From Spirochaetia bacterium (GTDB lineage: Bacteria; Spirochaetota; Spirochaetia; Treponematales; Treponemataceae), in contig CAAGIS010000154.1 in NCBI GenBank assembly GCA_900769985.1, positions 26,756 to 90,755 on the forward strand: 64,000 nucleotides of DNA. The letters are read 5' to 3'. Below are positions 57,901 through 64,000 of this stretch, in pieces (within the stretch, counting starts at the first letter, position 1; every line of letters starts with the position of its first letter). The translations under genes and the position numbers were made by a program. The notes under the pieces were generated by a model that was given only the letters and a program-made list of their open reading frames with translations, did not search any database and was not told the origin of the DNA.

Positions 57901-58185
57901 CTATTTACCAGCTTTTTTATCGCTACCGCCATGTCCACGGAATGTACGTGTAGGAGCAAACTCGCCGAGTTTATGACCAACGAGCTGTTCAGTTACGTAA
58001 ACCGGTACCCATGACTTACCATTATAAACAGAAATAGTATTTCCTACCATTTCAGGAATAATTGTAGAACAGCGTGAATATGTTTTTACCATTTTTCTAT
58101 CAGCTGCTTCAACTTTATTCATTTCTAACACCTTTTTGTAAAGGCTTTTCTCTACAAAAGGTCCTTTTTTAACAGATCTTGACAC
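57901..58185 (-). CDS. rpsS: Ribosomal protein S19
   Basis: 94 aa beginning at GTG after AGGAGA. It has S-R-S-V-K-K-G-P-F-V, then C-S-T-I-I-P-E-M-V-G, and H-K-L-G-E-F-A-P-T-R-T-F-R-G-H, all diagnostic of S19. Confidence 0.97.
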   Translation of the reverse strand: MSRSVKKGPFVEKSLYKKVLEMNKVEAADRKMVKTYSRCSTIIPEMVGNTISVYNGKSWVPVYVTEQLVGHKLGEFAPTRTFRGHGGSDKKAGK

Positions 58186-58199
58186 AGTTATCTCCTAGA

Positions 58200-59024
58200 C
58201 TACTTCTTTCGACGAGAAACAATGAAACGGCTTGATGTCTTTCTCTTGTTTCTAGTTTTATAGCCCTTACAAGGCTGTCCCCATGGAGTAACAGGGTTAC
58301 GTCCTTTACCTGCGCCTTCACCACCACCAAGCGGATGGTCAACCGGGTTCATAGCCATACCACGAACAGTAGGTCTAACACCCATCCAGCGTCTGTGTCC
58401 TGCTTTTCCAAGCTGAACGTTCATGTGATCTTCGTTACCAACAACACCAATTGTTGCATAGCACTTTGCGTTTACACGACGAAGTTCGCTTGAAGGAAGT
58501 CGAATAGTTACATAATCGCCTTCTTTAGCAGCTACAAGTGCACTTGCACCTGCAGAACGAGCAAGCTGTCCACCACGACCAATTGTAAGTTCAATATTAT
58601 GTACAGTAAAACCTACTGGAATAGCTGAAAGTGGAAGTGCATTTCCTACTGTAGGAGCTGCGTTTTCTCCAGCCATTATTTTCTGTCCAACTGTAAGACC
58701 TTTAGGTGCAATAATATATCTCTTGTCACCATCAGCATAATAAATCAAAGCAATATTTGCACTGCGGTTCGGGTCATATTCAATTGACTTTACAGTTCCA
58801 GGAATACCATGCTTGTTGCGTTTAAAATCGATATCACGATATTTCCTTTTATGACCACCACCCTGATGACGTACAGAAATACGACCACCAGCGCCACGTC
58901 CTGCATGAGATTTTTTTCCTGACACCAAAGTTTTTTCGGGTCTATCAGTTGTCAGTTCATCTCTTACCAGGTCAATACGTGTTCGAGTACCTGCAGTTAT
59001 TGGCTTAAATATCTTAAGAGCCAT
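58200..59024 (-). CDS. rplB: Ribosomal protein L2
   Basis: 274 aa: K-P-I-T-A-G-T-R start, G-R-I-S-V-R-H-Q-G-G-G-H-K-R, and M-N-P-V-D-H-P-L-G-G-G-E-G near the C-terminus with the conserved peptidyl-transferase His. Confidence 0.97.
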   Translation of the reverse strand: MALKIFKPITAGTRTRIDLVRDELTTDRPEKTLVSGKKSHAGRGAGGRISVRHQGGGHKRKYRDIDFKRNKHGIPGTVKSIEYDPNRSANIALIYYADGDKRYIIAPKGLTVGQKIMAGENAAPTVGNALPLSAIPVGFTVHNIELTIGRGGQLARSAGASALVAAKEGDYVTIRLPSSELRRVNAKCYATIGVVGNEDHMNVQLGKAGHRRWMGVRPTVRGMAMNPVDHPLGGGEGAGKGRNPVTPWGQPCKGYKTRNKRKTSSRFIVSRRKK

Positions 59025-59054
59025 TTTTTTCCCCTTAATTCACTAAAGTTAGGC

Positions 59055-59339
59055 TTATACGCCTTCGAACACTTTAATTGTTTCGCCTTTTGCTAAACGC
59101 ACAACGGCTTTTTTGTAACTAGAAGTAAATCCAGGGCGACCGCGAAGTCTTTTTTCTTTTCCCCTTACATTCATAGTTGTACAAGAAACAACTTTTACGT
59201 TAAAAAGCTTACGTACAGCATCCTTAATCTGAGTTTTTGTTGCATCAGGATGAACAACAAAAACATATTTATCCTGTTCCCGAAGGTTTGTTGCTTTTTC
59301 TGAAATAACAGGTCTAATAAGAATGTCTTGATACATCAT
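59055..59339 (-). CDS. rplW: Ribosomal protein L23
   Basis: 94 aa: R-P-V-I-S-E-K-A-T start, V-R-K-L-F-N-V-K-V, G-R-P-G-F-T-S-S-Y-K-K-A. Two ATG codons at the start are both possible. The first overlaps the rplD stop by one base. It is the docking site for trigger factor and SRP. Confidence 0.96.
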   Translation of the reverse strand: MMYQDILIRPVISEKATNLREQDKYVFVVHPDATKTQIKDAVRKLFNVKVVSCTTMNVRGKEKRLRGRPGFTSSYKKAVVRLAKGETIKVFEGV

Positions 59340-59980
59340 TATTCAGCCTCCTTTGCGTTATCAGCATAAAAATCAGAAAGATTTTTTGCAGCACCTTCAA
59401 GAAGAATAACCTTTCGGCCATAGAATAAATCATGTGCACGAAGACGGTTATAAGAAAGGAACGAAAGATAAGGAATATTTCTTCCTGCTTGTTTAATTTT
59501 TGCATCATCATCTTTAAGGATGATTACAGTGCGTTCGCCTTTTGCAAAATTAGAAAGAATTTTTACCAAATCTTTAGTCTTTCCCGATTCTATAGTAAAA
59601 TCTTCTACTACAGTGAGTCTATCACTCTGAGCCTGAAGACTAAGAATAGACTTCATTGCAAGGCGTTTTGCCTTTTTAGGGATAGAATAGCTAAAATCTC
59701 TAGGTTTTGGTCCAAAAATAGTACCACCGCCTACGTTAATAGGTGATTTTTTATCACCACGGCGGGCATTACCTGTACCCTTTTGTTTATAAGGCTTAGC
59801 ATTTGATCCGTGAACTTCTGCACGACCTTTTGTACATGCAGTTCCTACACGCATATTTGCTAATTCATTATTGATGGCATAATAAATAACATCTTCGTTA
59901 ACCGGGAGACCGAATACTTTATCATCAAGTGAAATAGTACGCAGCTCTTTACCATCAGTTGAATATACTTTCTTTTCCAT
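59339..59980 (-). CDS. rplD: Ribosomal protein L4
   Basis: 213 aa. It has the long-loop region P-Y-K-Q-K-G-T-G-N-A-R-R-G, G-G-G-T-I-F-G-P-K-P-R-D-F, and a C-terminal fold of normal length. In enteric bacteria L4 represses the S10 operon; whether it does here is unknown. Confidence 0.97.
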   Translation of the reverse strand: MEKKVYSTDGKELRTISLDDKVFGLPVNEDVIYYAINNELANMRVGTACTKGRAEVHGSNAKPYKQKGTGNARRGDKKSPINVGGGTIFGPKPRDFSYSIPKKAKRLAMKSILSLQAQSDRLTVVEDFTIESGKTKDLVKILSNFAKGERTVIILKDDDAKIKQAGRNIPYLSFLSYNRLRAHDLFYGRKVILLEGAAKNLSDFYADNAKEAE

Positions 59981-59996
59981 ATTCTAATTCCTCTGA

Positions 59997-60617
59997 TTAT
60001 TTCTTTACTGCGGACTTCACGATAAGTGTGCAGTCTTTGTTTCCTGGAACAGAACCTTTTACCAAGATAACCTTCAATTCCGGATCGATTTTAACGATAC
60101 GAAGATTCTGTACTGTAATACGTTCAAAACCCATCCTACCAGGCATTTTCACGTTTTTGAAACAATGTCCAGGAGTAGTACAAGATCCTGTACCACCTGC
60201 TTCTCTGTGGAACTTAGAGCCGTGAGTTGCACGTCCACCATGGAAGCCCCATCTTTTCATTACACCTTGAAAACCCTTACCTTTTGATGTTGCTGTAACA
60301 TCAAGAAAGCGAGTTTTTTCAAATAACTCAAGACCAACAAGGTCTCCAACTTTCACCTCTGAGTCAAAATTACGAAATTCTTTTAAAGTTCGTTTTGGGG
60401 TGATATTTTCCGGAAACTGTCCTGCATAAGCTTTGCTTACTTTAGAAGGTTTTAAATCTTCCAAACCAAGCACTACAGCATCATAGCCACAGTTTTCTTT
60501 TGTTTTTGTAGCAACAACAACATTCGGTTCGACGCGGATCACGGTGACTGGTGTCAAATTGCCGCTTTCGTCAAAAACCTGTGTCATTCCTACTTTTTTT
60601 GCGATCAGACCTTTCAT
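59997..60617 (-). CDS. rplC: Ribosomal protein L3
   Basis: 206 aa: G-L-I-A-K-K-V-G-M-T-Q-V-F start, the K-G-F-Q-G-V-M-K-R-W-G-F loop near residue 125, and P-G-R-M-G-F-E-R near 165. It is preceded by the widest gap inside the S10 cluster (125 bases). Confidence 0.97.
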   Translation of the reverse strand: MKGLIAKKVGMTQVFDESGNLTPVTVIRVEPNVVVATKTKENCGYDAVVLGLEDLKPSKVSKAYAGQFPENITPKRTLKEFRNFDSEVKVGDLVGLELFEKTRFLDVTATSKGKGFQGVMKRWGFHGGRATHGSKFHREAGGTGSCTTPGHCFKNVKMPGRMGFERITVQNLRIVKIDPELKVILVKGSVPGNKDCTLIVKSAVKK

Positions 60618-60742
60618 TCTGATTTCTCCTATCTAAAAGTACTTCTGTTTTTCAAGAATACTTTTCATTTTTTTTAGCCGCCATCCCAGATCCAGGGGAC
60701 CGTACTATTTTCAGTAATTCATTGCTAAAAAGCAAAAAAAAC
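60618..60742 (-). other. Intergenic leader between rpsJ and rplC with a hairpin
   Basis: No gene. Minus-strand AAAAGTATTCTTG (60653-60665) pairs with CAGAAGTACTTTT (60635-60647) with two G-U pairs and one mismatch, ending about 18 bases before the rplC start. A second region contains TCCC/GGGA arms (around 60683-60698). It may be a regulatory leader or an RNase site. Confidence 0.4.
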
Positions 60743-61051
60743 TTACTGTTTAATTTCTACATCTACACCGGCTGGCAATTCAAGCTTCATCAATGAATCC
60801 ATAACTTCTGATGAAGGTTCAAGAATGTCAATAAGGCGTTTATGTGTACGCATTTCGAACTGTTCACGTGATTTTTTGTTTACGTGAGGCGAACGAAGTA
60901 CTGTCACCTTATTAATTCTTGTAGGAAGCGGAATAGGTCCTGAAACCTTTGCTCCTGCTTTCTGAACTGTCTGCACGATGGCCTTTGCACTCTGATCGAT
61001 CAACTCAACGTCAAATGCTCTGAGTCTGACACGAATCTTTCCGTTAGCCAT
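60743..61051 (-). CDS. rpsJ: Ribosomal protein S10
   Basis: 102 aa: K-I-R-V-R-L-R-A-F-D-V-E-L-I-D start, G-P-I-P-L-P-T, and R-S-P-H-V-N-K-K-S-R-E-Q-F near the middle. It follows tuf by 60 bases, giving the tuf-rpsJ head of the S10 cluster. It doubles as NusE in transcription antitermination. Confidence 0.97.
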   Translation of the reverse strand: MANGKIRVRLRAFDVELIDQSAKAIVQTVQKAGAKVSGPIPLPTRINKVTVLRSPHVNKKSREQFEMRTHKRLIDILEPSSEVMDSLMKLELPAGVDVEIKQ

Positions 61052-61111
61052 TTATGCACTCCTAACTTTTATGCAAGCCTGCAAAAACAGACTTGCATAA
61101 AAAATTTTTAA

Positions 61112-62296
61112 CTATTCAATAACTTTTGTAACCTGTCCAGAAGCGATTGTACGACCACCTTCACGGATAGCGAGTTTAAGACCTTCATCCATAGCGATTG
61201 GGTGAATAAGTTCACCAATAACTTTTACGTTATCACCTGGTTTTACCATGTCTGTTCCTGCTTCAAGTTCTACTGTACCAGTAATATCTGTTGTACGGAA
61301 ATAGAACTGAGGGCGATATCCTGTAAAGAACGGTGAATGGCGTCCACCTTCTTCTTTTGAAAGAACGTAAATCTGTGCTTCGAATTTTGTATGTGGGTGA
61401 ATTGATCCTGGAGCTGCAAGAACCTGACCGCGAACAACGTCTTTCTTTTCAATACCACGGAGAAGAATACCAACGTTATCACCAGCCTGACCCTGATCAA
61501 GAGTTTTCTGGAACATTTCGATACCAGTTACTGTTGAAGTCTGTGTAGGACGAATACCAACGATTTCAACTGCATCGTTCATATTAACTACACCGCGTTC
61601 GATACGTCCTGTTACTACAGTACCACGTCCAGAAATTGTGAAAATGTCTTCAATAGGCATCAAGAATGGTTTTGATTCATCACGAACAGGATCATCAAAC
61701 CAAGTATCCATAGCTGTAAGAAGTTCTTCGATACAAGCTGTATTAGCAGGATCTGTTGCTTCGTTTAATGCTTTGAATGCAGAACCTTTGATGATAGGTG
61801 TATCTGCAGAGAATCCGTAAGATACAAGAGTATCTTTAACATCTTCTTCACAGAGTTCAAGCATATCAGGGTCTGCAAGATCAGCTTTGTTCAAGAATAC
61901 GATAATCTTTGGTACACCTACCTGGCGAGCAAGCAAAAGGTGTTCTTTTGTCTGAGGCATTACACCGTCAGTACCAGCAACTACAAGAATAGCACCATCC
62001 ATCTGTGCAGCACCAGTAATCATGTTCTTAACGTAGTCAGCATGTCCCGGACAGTCGATATGTGCATAGTGTCTTTTGTCTGACTGATATTCCAAGTGAC
62101 GAGTATTGATTGTAATACCACGCTCTTTTTCTTCTGGAGCGTTATCAATTTCGTCATACTTAAGAACCTTATCACCGTACTTATTACCACAGTACATTGT
62201 GATAGCTGCTGACAAAGTTGTCTTACCATGGTCTACGTGACCGATAGTACCAACATTCATGTGAGGTTTAGTTCTTTCAAACTTCTCCTTTGCCAT
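61112..62296 (-). CDS. tuf: Elongation factor Tu
   Basis: 394 aa GTPase delivering aminoacyl-tRNA. G1 G-H-V-D-H-G-K-T is at residues 19-26, G3 D-C-P-G-H at about 81-85, and G4 N-K-A-D at about 136-139. The R-G-I-T-I-N effector region and C-terminal G-R-T-I-A-S-G are present. Single copy in this window. fusA does not lie between rpsG and tuf. Confidence 0.98.
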   Translation of the reverse strand: MAKEKFERTKPHMNVGTIGHVDHGKTTLSAAITMYCGNKYGDKVLKYDEIDNAPEEKERGITINTRHLEYQSDKRHYAHIDCPGHADYVKNMITGAAQMDGAILVVAGTDGVMPQTKEHLLLARQVGVPKIIVFLNKADLADPDMLELCEEDVKDTLVSYGFSADTPIIKGSAFKALNEATDPANTACIEELLTAMDTWFDDPVRDESKPFLMPIEDIFTISGRGTVVTGRIERGVVNMNDAVEIVGIRPTQTSTVTGIEMFQKTLDQGQAGDNVGILLRGIEKKDVVRGQVLAAPGSIHPHTKFEAQIYVLSKEEGGRHSPFFTGYRPQFYFRTTDITGTVELEAGTDMVKPGDNVKVIGELIHPIAMDEGLKLAIREGGRTIASGQVTKVIE

Positions 62297-62828
62297 GTGT
62301 TTCTCCTTACCGACTTTTAGCCGGCACTCAAAATAATATTTCTGTGTTGCACTTTAAGCCAGAATAGCGATCTTTAAACTAAAAGAACAACCATTCGCAT
62401 ACACATTTTTTTTCGTGATTTTATTAAAGAGATTTTTGGTTACGGAAAAGTGAACTGATGTAAAACAACACACCTGTTATTACAGCAATTCTCATACAAT
62501 ATTCCATCTGTTCGGAATATCTATGGCCGGAACCACCTATCATCATTAACAAAAAACACGTTTAATGACTGGTCTGGCATTCCAGAGCCTGACAGCAATA
62601 CACTGCAGCAGAAACCCTTAATGCTTTTTCCAAAATACTGCCAACGACAGCATACACAACAAGGGCCGTAAAATCTGAATACTCGCATTCCTCGTAAACT
62701 TTACGATTTTACCGGATAAAATCCGCCTGACTCTCAAAGAACCCATTATTTACCTATTCTATATAAGATAGGTTCTAACTTTATACACTTTTTTTTAATA
62801 AGTTTCAATACTAAATAAGAAAAAAAAT
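62297..62828 (-). other. Long gene-free region between rpsG and tuf
   Basis: About 530 bases without a supportable gene. They contain hairpins ATATTCC/GGAATAT (62501-62522), CGTAAA/TTTACG (near 62695-62707) and GATTTTA/TAAAATC (62707-62725). I find no convincing near-consensus promoter, although tuf must have one here. It could be a long tuf leader or the scar of a lost gene. Confidence 0.5.
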
Positions 62829-62887
62829 ATAAAAAAAAGGGTTTAATTCCGTAAAAAGATACAGAACTAAACCCTTTATATACACAA
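62829..62887 (-). terminator. Terminator after rpsG
   Basis: AAAGGGTTTA (minus strand, 62878-62887) pairs with TAAACCCTTT (62836-62845), followed by a T-run. It separates the rpsL-rpsG unit from the tuf unit. Confidence 0.85.
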
Positions 62888-62896
62888 AAGCGGATA

Positions 62897-63367
62897 CTAC
62901 CAGCGGAAATGTGCAAATGCTTTATTTGCTTCTGCCATTTTATGAGTATCTTCTTTTTTCTTAAATGCTGTTCCAGTATTATTGAAAGCATCAAGCAGTT
63001 CAGCAGAAAGAGTATCTGCCATTCCATGACCGCTTCTCTTGCGAGCAGCTTCAATAATCCAACGCATAGCAAGGGCTTCGCGACGAGAATCACGAATTTC
63101 TACAGGAACCTGATATGTAGCACCACCTACACGGCGAGATTTAACTTCTACGAGAGGTTTTACATTATCAATAGCCTTGAGGAAAACTTCCAAAGGTTCA
63201 TTTCCTGTTTTAGCCTTTAACTTGTCCATTGCTTCATAAATGATTTTTGTACAAGTATCTTTTTTGCCGTCAAGCATCATACGAGTAACAAATTTTGAAA
63301 CAACCTGACTGTTGTATTTTGCATCCGGCATAATCGGACGGTCTACAGATTTCTTATGTCTTCCCAT
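62897..63367 (-). CDS. rpsG: Ribosomal protein S7
   Basis: 156 aa: D-A-K-Y-N-S-Q-V-V-S-K-F, then G-G-A-T-Y-Q-V-P-V-E-I-R and R-K-R-S-G-H-G-M-A, ending A-F-A-H-F-R-W. It nucleates the 30S head. It starts 15 bases after rpsL. Confidence 0.97.
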   Translation of the reverse strand: MGRHKKSVDRPIMPDAKYNSQVVSKFVTRMMLDGKKDTCTKIIYEAMDKLKAKTGNEPLEVFLKAIDNVKPLVEVKSRRVGGATYQVPVEIRDSRREALAMRWIIEAARKRSGHGMADTLSAELLDAFNNTGTAFKKKEDTHKMAEANKAFAHFRW

Positions 63368-63382
63368 CTTAATCCTCCTCTA

Positions 63383-63757
63383 TTATGCCTTAGGTCTCTT
63401 AGCACCATATTTTGAACGTCCGCGTTTGCGGTCTTCAACACCAAGAGTATCTTTTGTACCACGAATAATATGATAGCGAACACCAGGAAGGTCTTTTACA
63501 CGACCACCACGAATTAAAACTACCGAGTGTTCCTGCAAGTTATGTCCGATACCCGGAATATATGCAGTAACTTCAATACCATTTGACAAACGAACACGAG
63601 CTACCTTACGTAAAGCTGAGTTTGGTTTTTTTGGAGTAACAGTCATTACACGTGTACAAACACCACGTTTTTGCGGACAAGACTCAAGTGCGGGAGATTT
63701 GGTCCTGTTTGCAGCTGACTTACGTCCCTGACGAATCAATTGATTAATTGTAGGCAT
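63383..63757 (-). CDS. rpsL: Ribosomal protein S12
   Basis: 124 aa: P-T-I-N-Q-L-I-R-Q-G-R start, C-P-Q-K-R-G-V-C-T-R-V and T-P-K-K-P-N-S-A-L-R-K with the streptomycin-site Lys in the wild-type form. The second loop is G-R-V-K-D-L-P-G-V-R-Y. It is the first gene of this unit in the window. Confidence 0.98.
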   Translation of the reverse strand: MPTINQLIRQGRKSAANRTKSPALESCPQKRGVCTRVMTVTPKKPNSALRKVARVRLSNGIEVTAYIPGIGHNLQEHSVVLIRGGRVKDLPGVRYHIIRGTKDTLGVEDRKRGRSKYGAKRPKA

Positions 63758-63837
63758 CTTAAAAATGTCTCCTTATTTATAATTACCGGTCAGCACCCCG
63801 GAAAATTTGCAAAATACACCTAAAGATAGGTTTAATC

Positions 63838-63866
63838 AGTTTAGTAAATTTCATAAATGAATTCAA
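63838..63866 (-). promoter_or_regulatory. Putative rpsL promoter
   Basis: Minus strand: TTGAAT (63861-63866), 17 bases, TAAACT (63838-63843), about 80 bases before rpsL. Bases 63867-64000 show no gene I can support. Confidence 0.4.
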
Positions 63867-64000
63867 GTAAATTCTGATAAAAAGCACGGAAATCAATTTT
63901 CATGTAAAACAGAACAAAGTTTAGAGGGATTCATAAGGCATTGAAACATTATTCCGTTCAAGGCAGATTTTGATGATGTTGCAGCTTTGTGAATTCTTAC

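Noticed and set aside
62746..63093. A 115-aa minus-strand frame at the rpsG 3' end
   Set aside because: It reads through rpsG and its terminator in a different frame.
63890..64000. The end of another gene (for example rpoC) upstream of rpsL on the minus strand
   Set aside because: One frame is open for about 35 codons at the edge, but I cannot match it to a known C-terminus.

Overview
The window looks like chromosomal DNA of a treponeme (Spirochaetes, probably a gut, rumen or oral Treponema). It is AT-rich, has many poly-A/T intrinsic terminators and a spirochaete-style lipobox in LivK. The large ribosomal-protein cluster has tuf directly in front of rpsJ, which I recall as the treponemal arrangement. 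Genus is inferred from gene content and protein flavour; no rRNA is present to fix it. I see no transposase, phage, plasmid or CRISPR array.

Layout. 1-4116 (+): a branched-chain amino-acid ABC transporter operon, livK(partial)-H-M-G-F, followed by a TRIC-type channel gene and a convergent LacI-sensor/GGDEF gene. 6962-8683 (-): acetolactate synthase large subunit. 9030-11498 (+): a glycerolipid acyltransferase and glycerol kinase. 11495-16089: MATE exporter, small secreted protein, a broken XRE regulator remnant, SGNH hydrolase, TcdA and a SIMPL protein, then tRNA-Cys. 16387-18909: NudC, a 390-bp tandem repeat array, and a three-domain HisA-HisI-HisE fusion. 18991-24630: glutamate dehydrogenase, SPFH protein, serine beta-lactamase-like hydrolase, and an ABC exporter that has lost its Walker A segment. 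24770-32871: oxidoreductase, M48 protease-OmpA-GNAT operon, a soluble Cache/MCP protein, an orphan DNA methyltransferase, acylphosphatase, and a GH43 glycosidase. 32930-34908: three tRNAs and a DUF4143 ATPase. 34914-41506: methyltransferase, a sigma-54-driven small heat-shock gene with a very structured leader, RlpA-SPOR, transketolase, PTS IIA and an unknown 486-aa protein. 41532-46944 (-): a CBS-ACT protein and a second complete livK-H-M-G-F operon. 47101-63757 (-): the ribosomal superoperon rpsL-rpsG / tuf-rpsJ-S10-spc-alpha to rplQ, with secY and rpoA.

How it fits together. The two liv transporters, glutamate dehydrogenase, acetolactate synthase and the His fusion suggest an amino-acid-centred metabolism. 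Transketolase, glycerol kinase and GH43 add carbohydrate and glycerol use. In both liv operons livK is separated from livH by a terminator hairpin, which should give more binding protein than permease.

The most unusual features are: (1) the hsp20 gene, with a textbook sigma-54 promoter and six consecutive perfect hairpins filling its roughly 230-nt leader; (2) an in-frame loss of the Walker A segment in an otherwise intact ABC exporter; (3) a tandem array whose hairpin arms change together between copies; (4) six genes whose promoter -10 box sits 6-8 bases before the start codon with no Shine-Dalgarno, pointing to leaderless mRNAs; (5) a dispersed palindromic repeat that supplies the stop codon of two unrelated genes.
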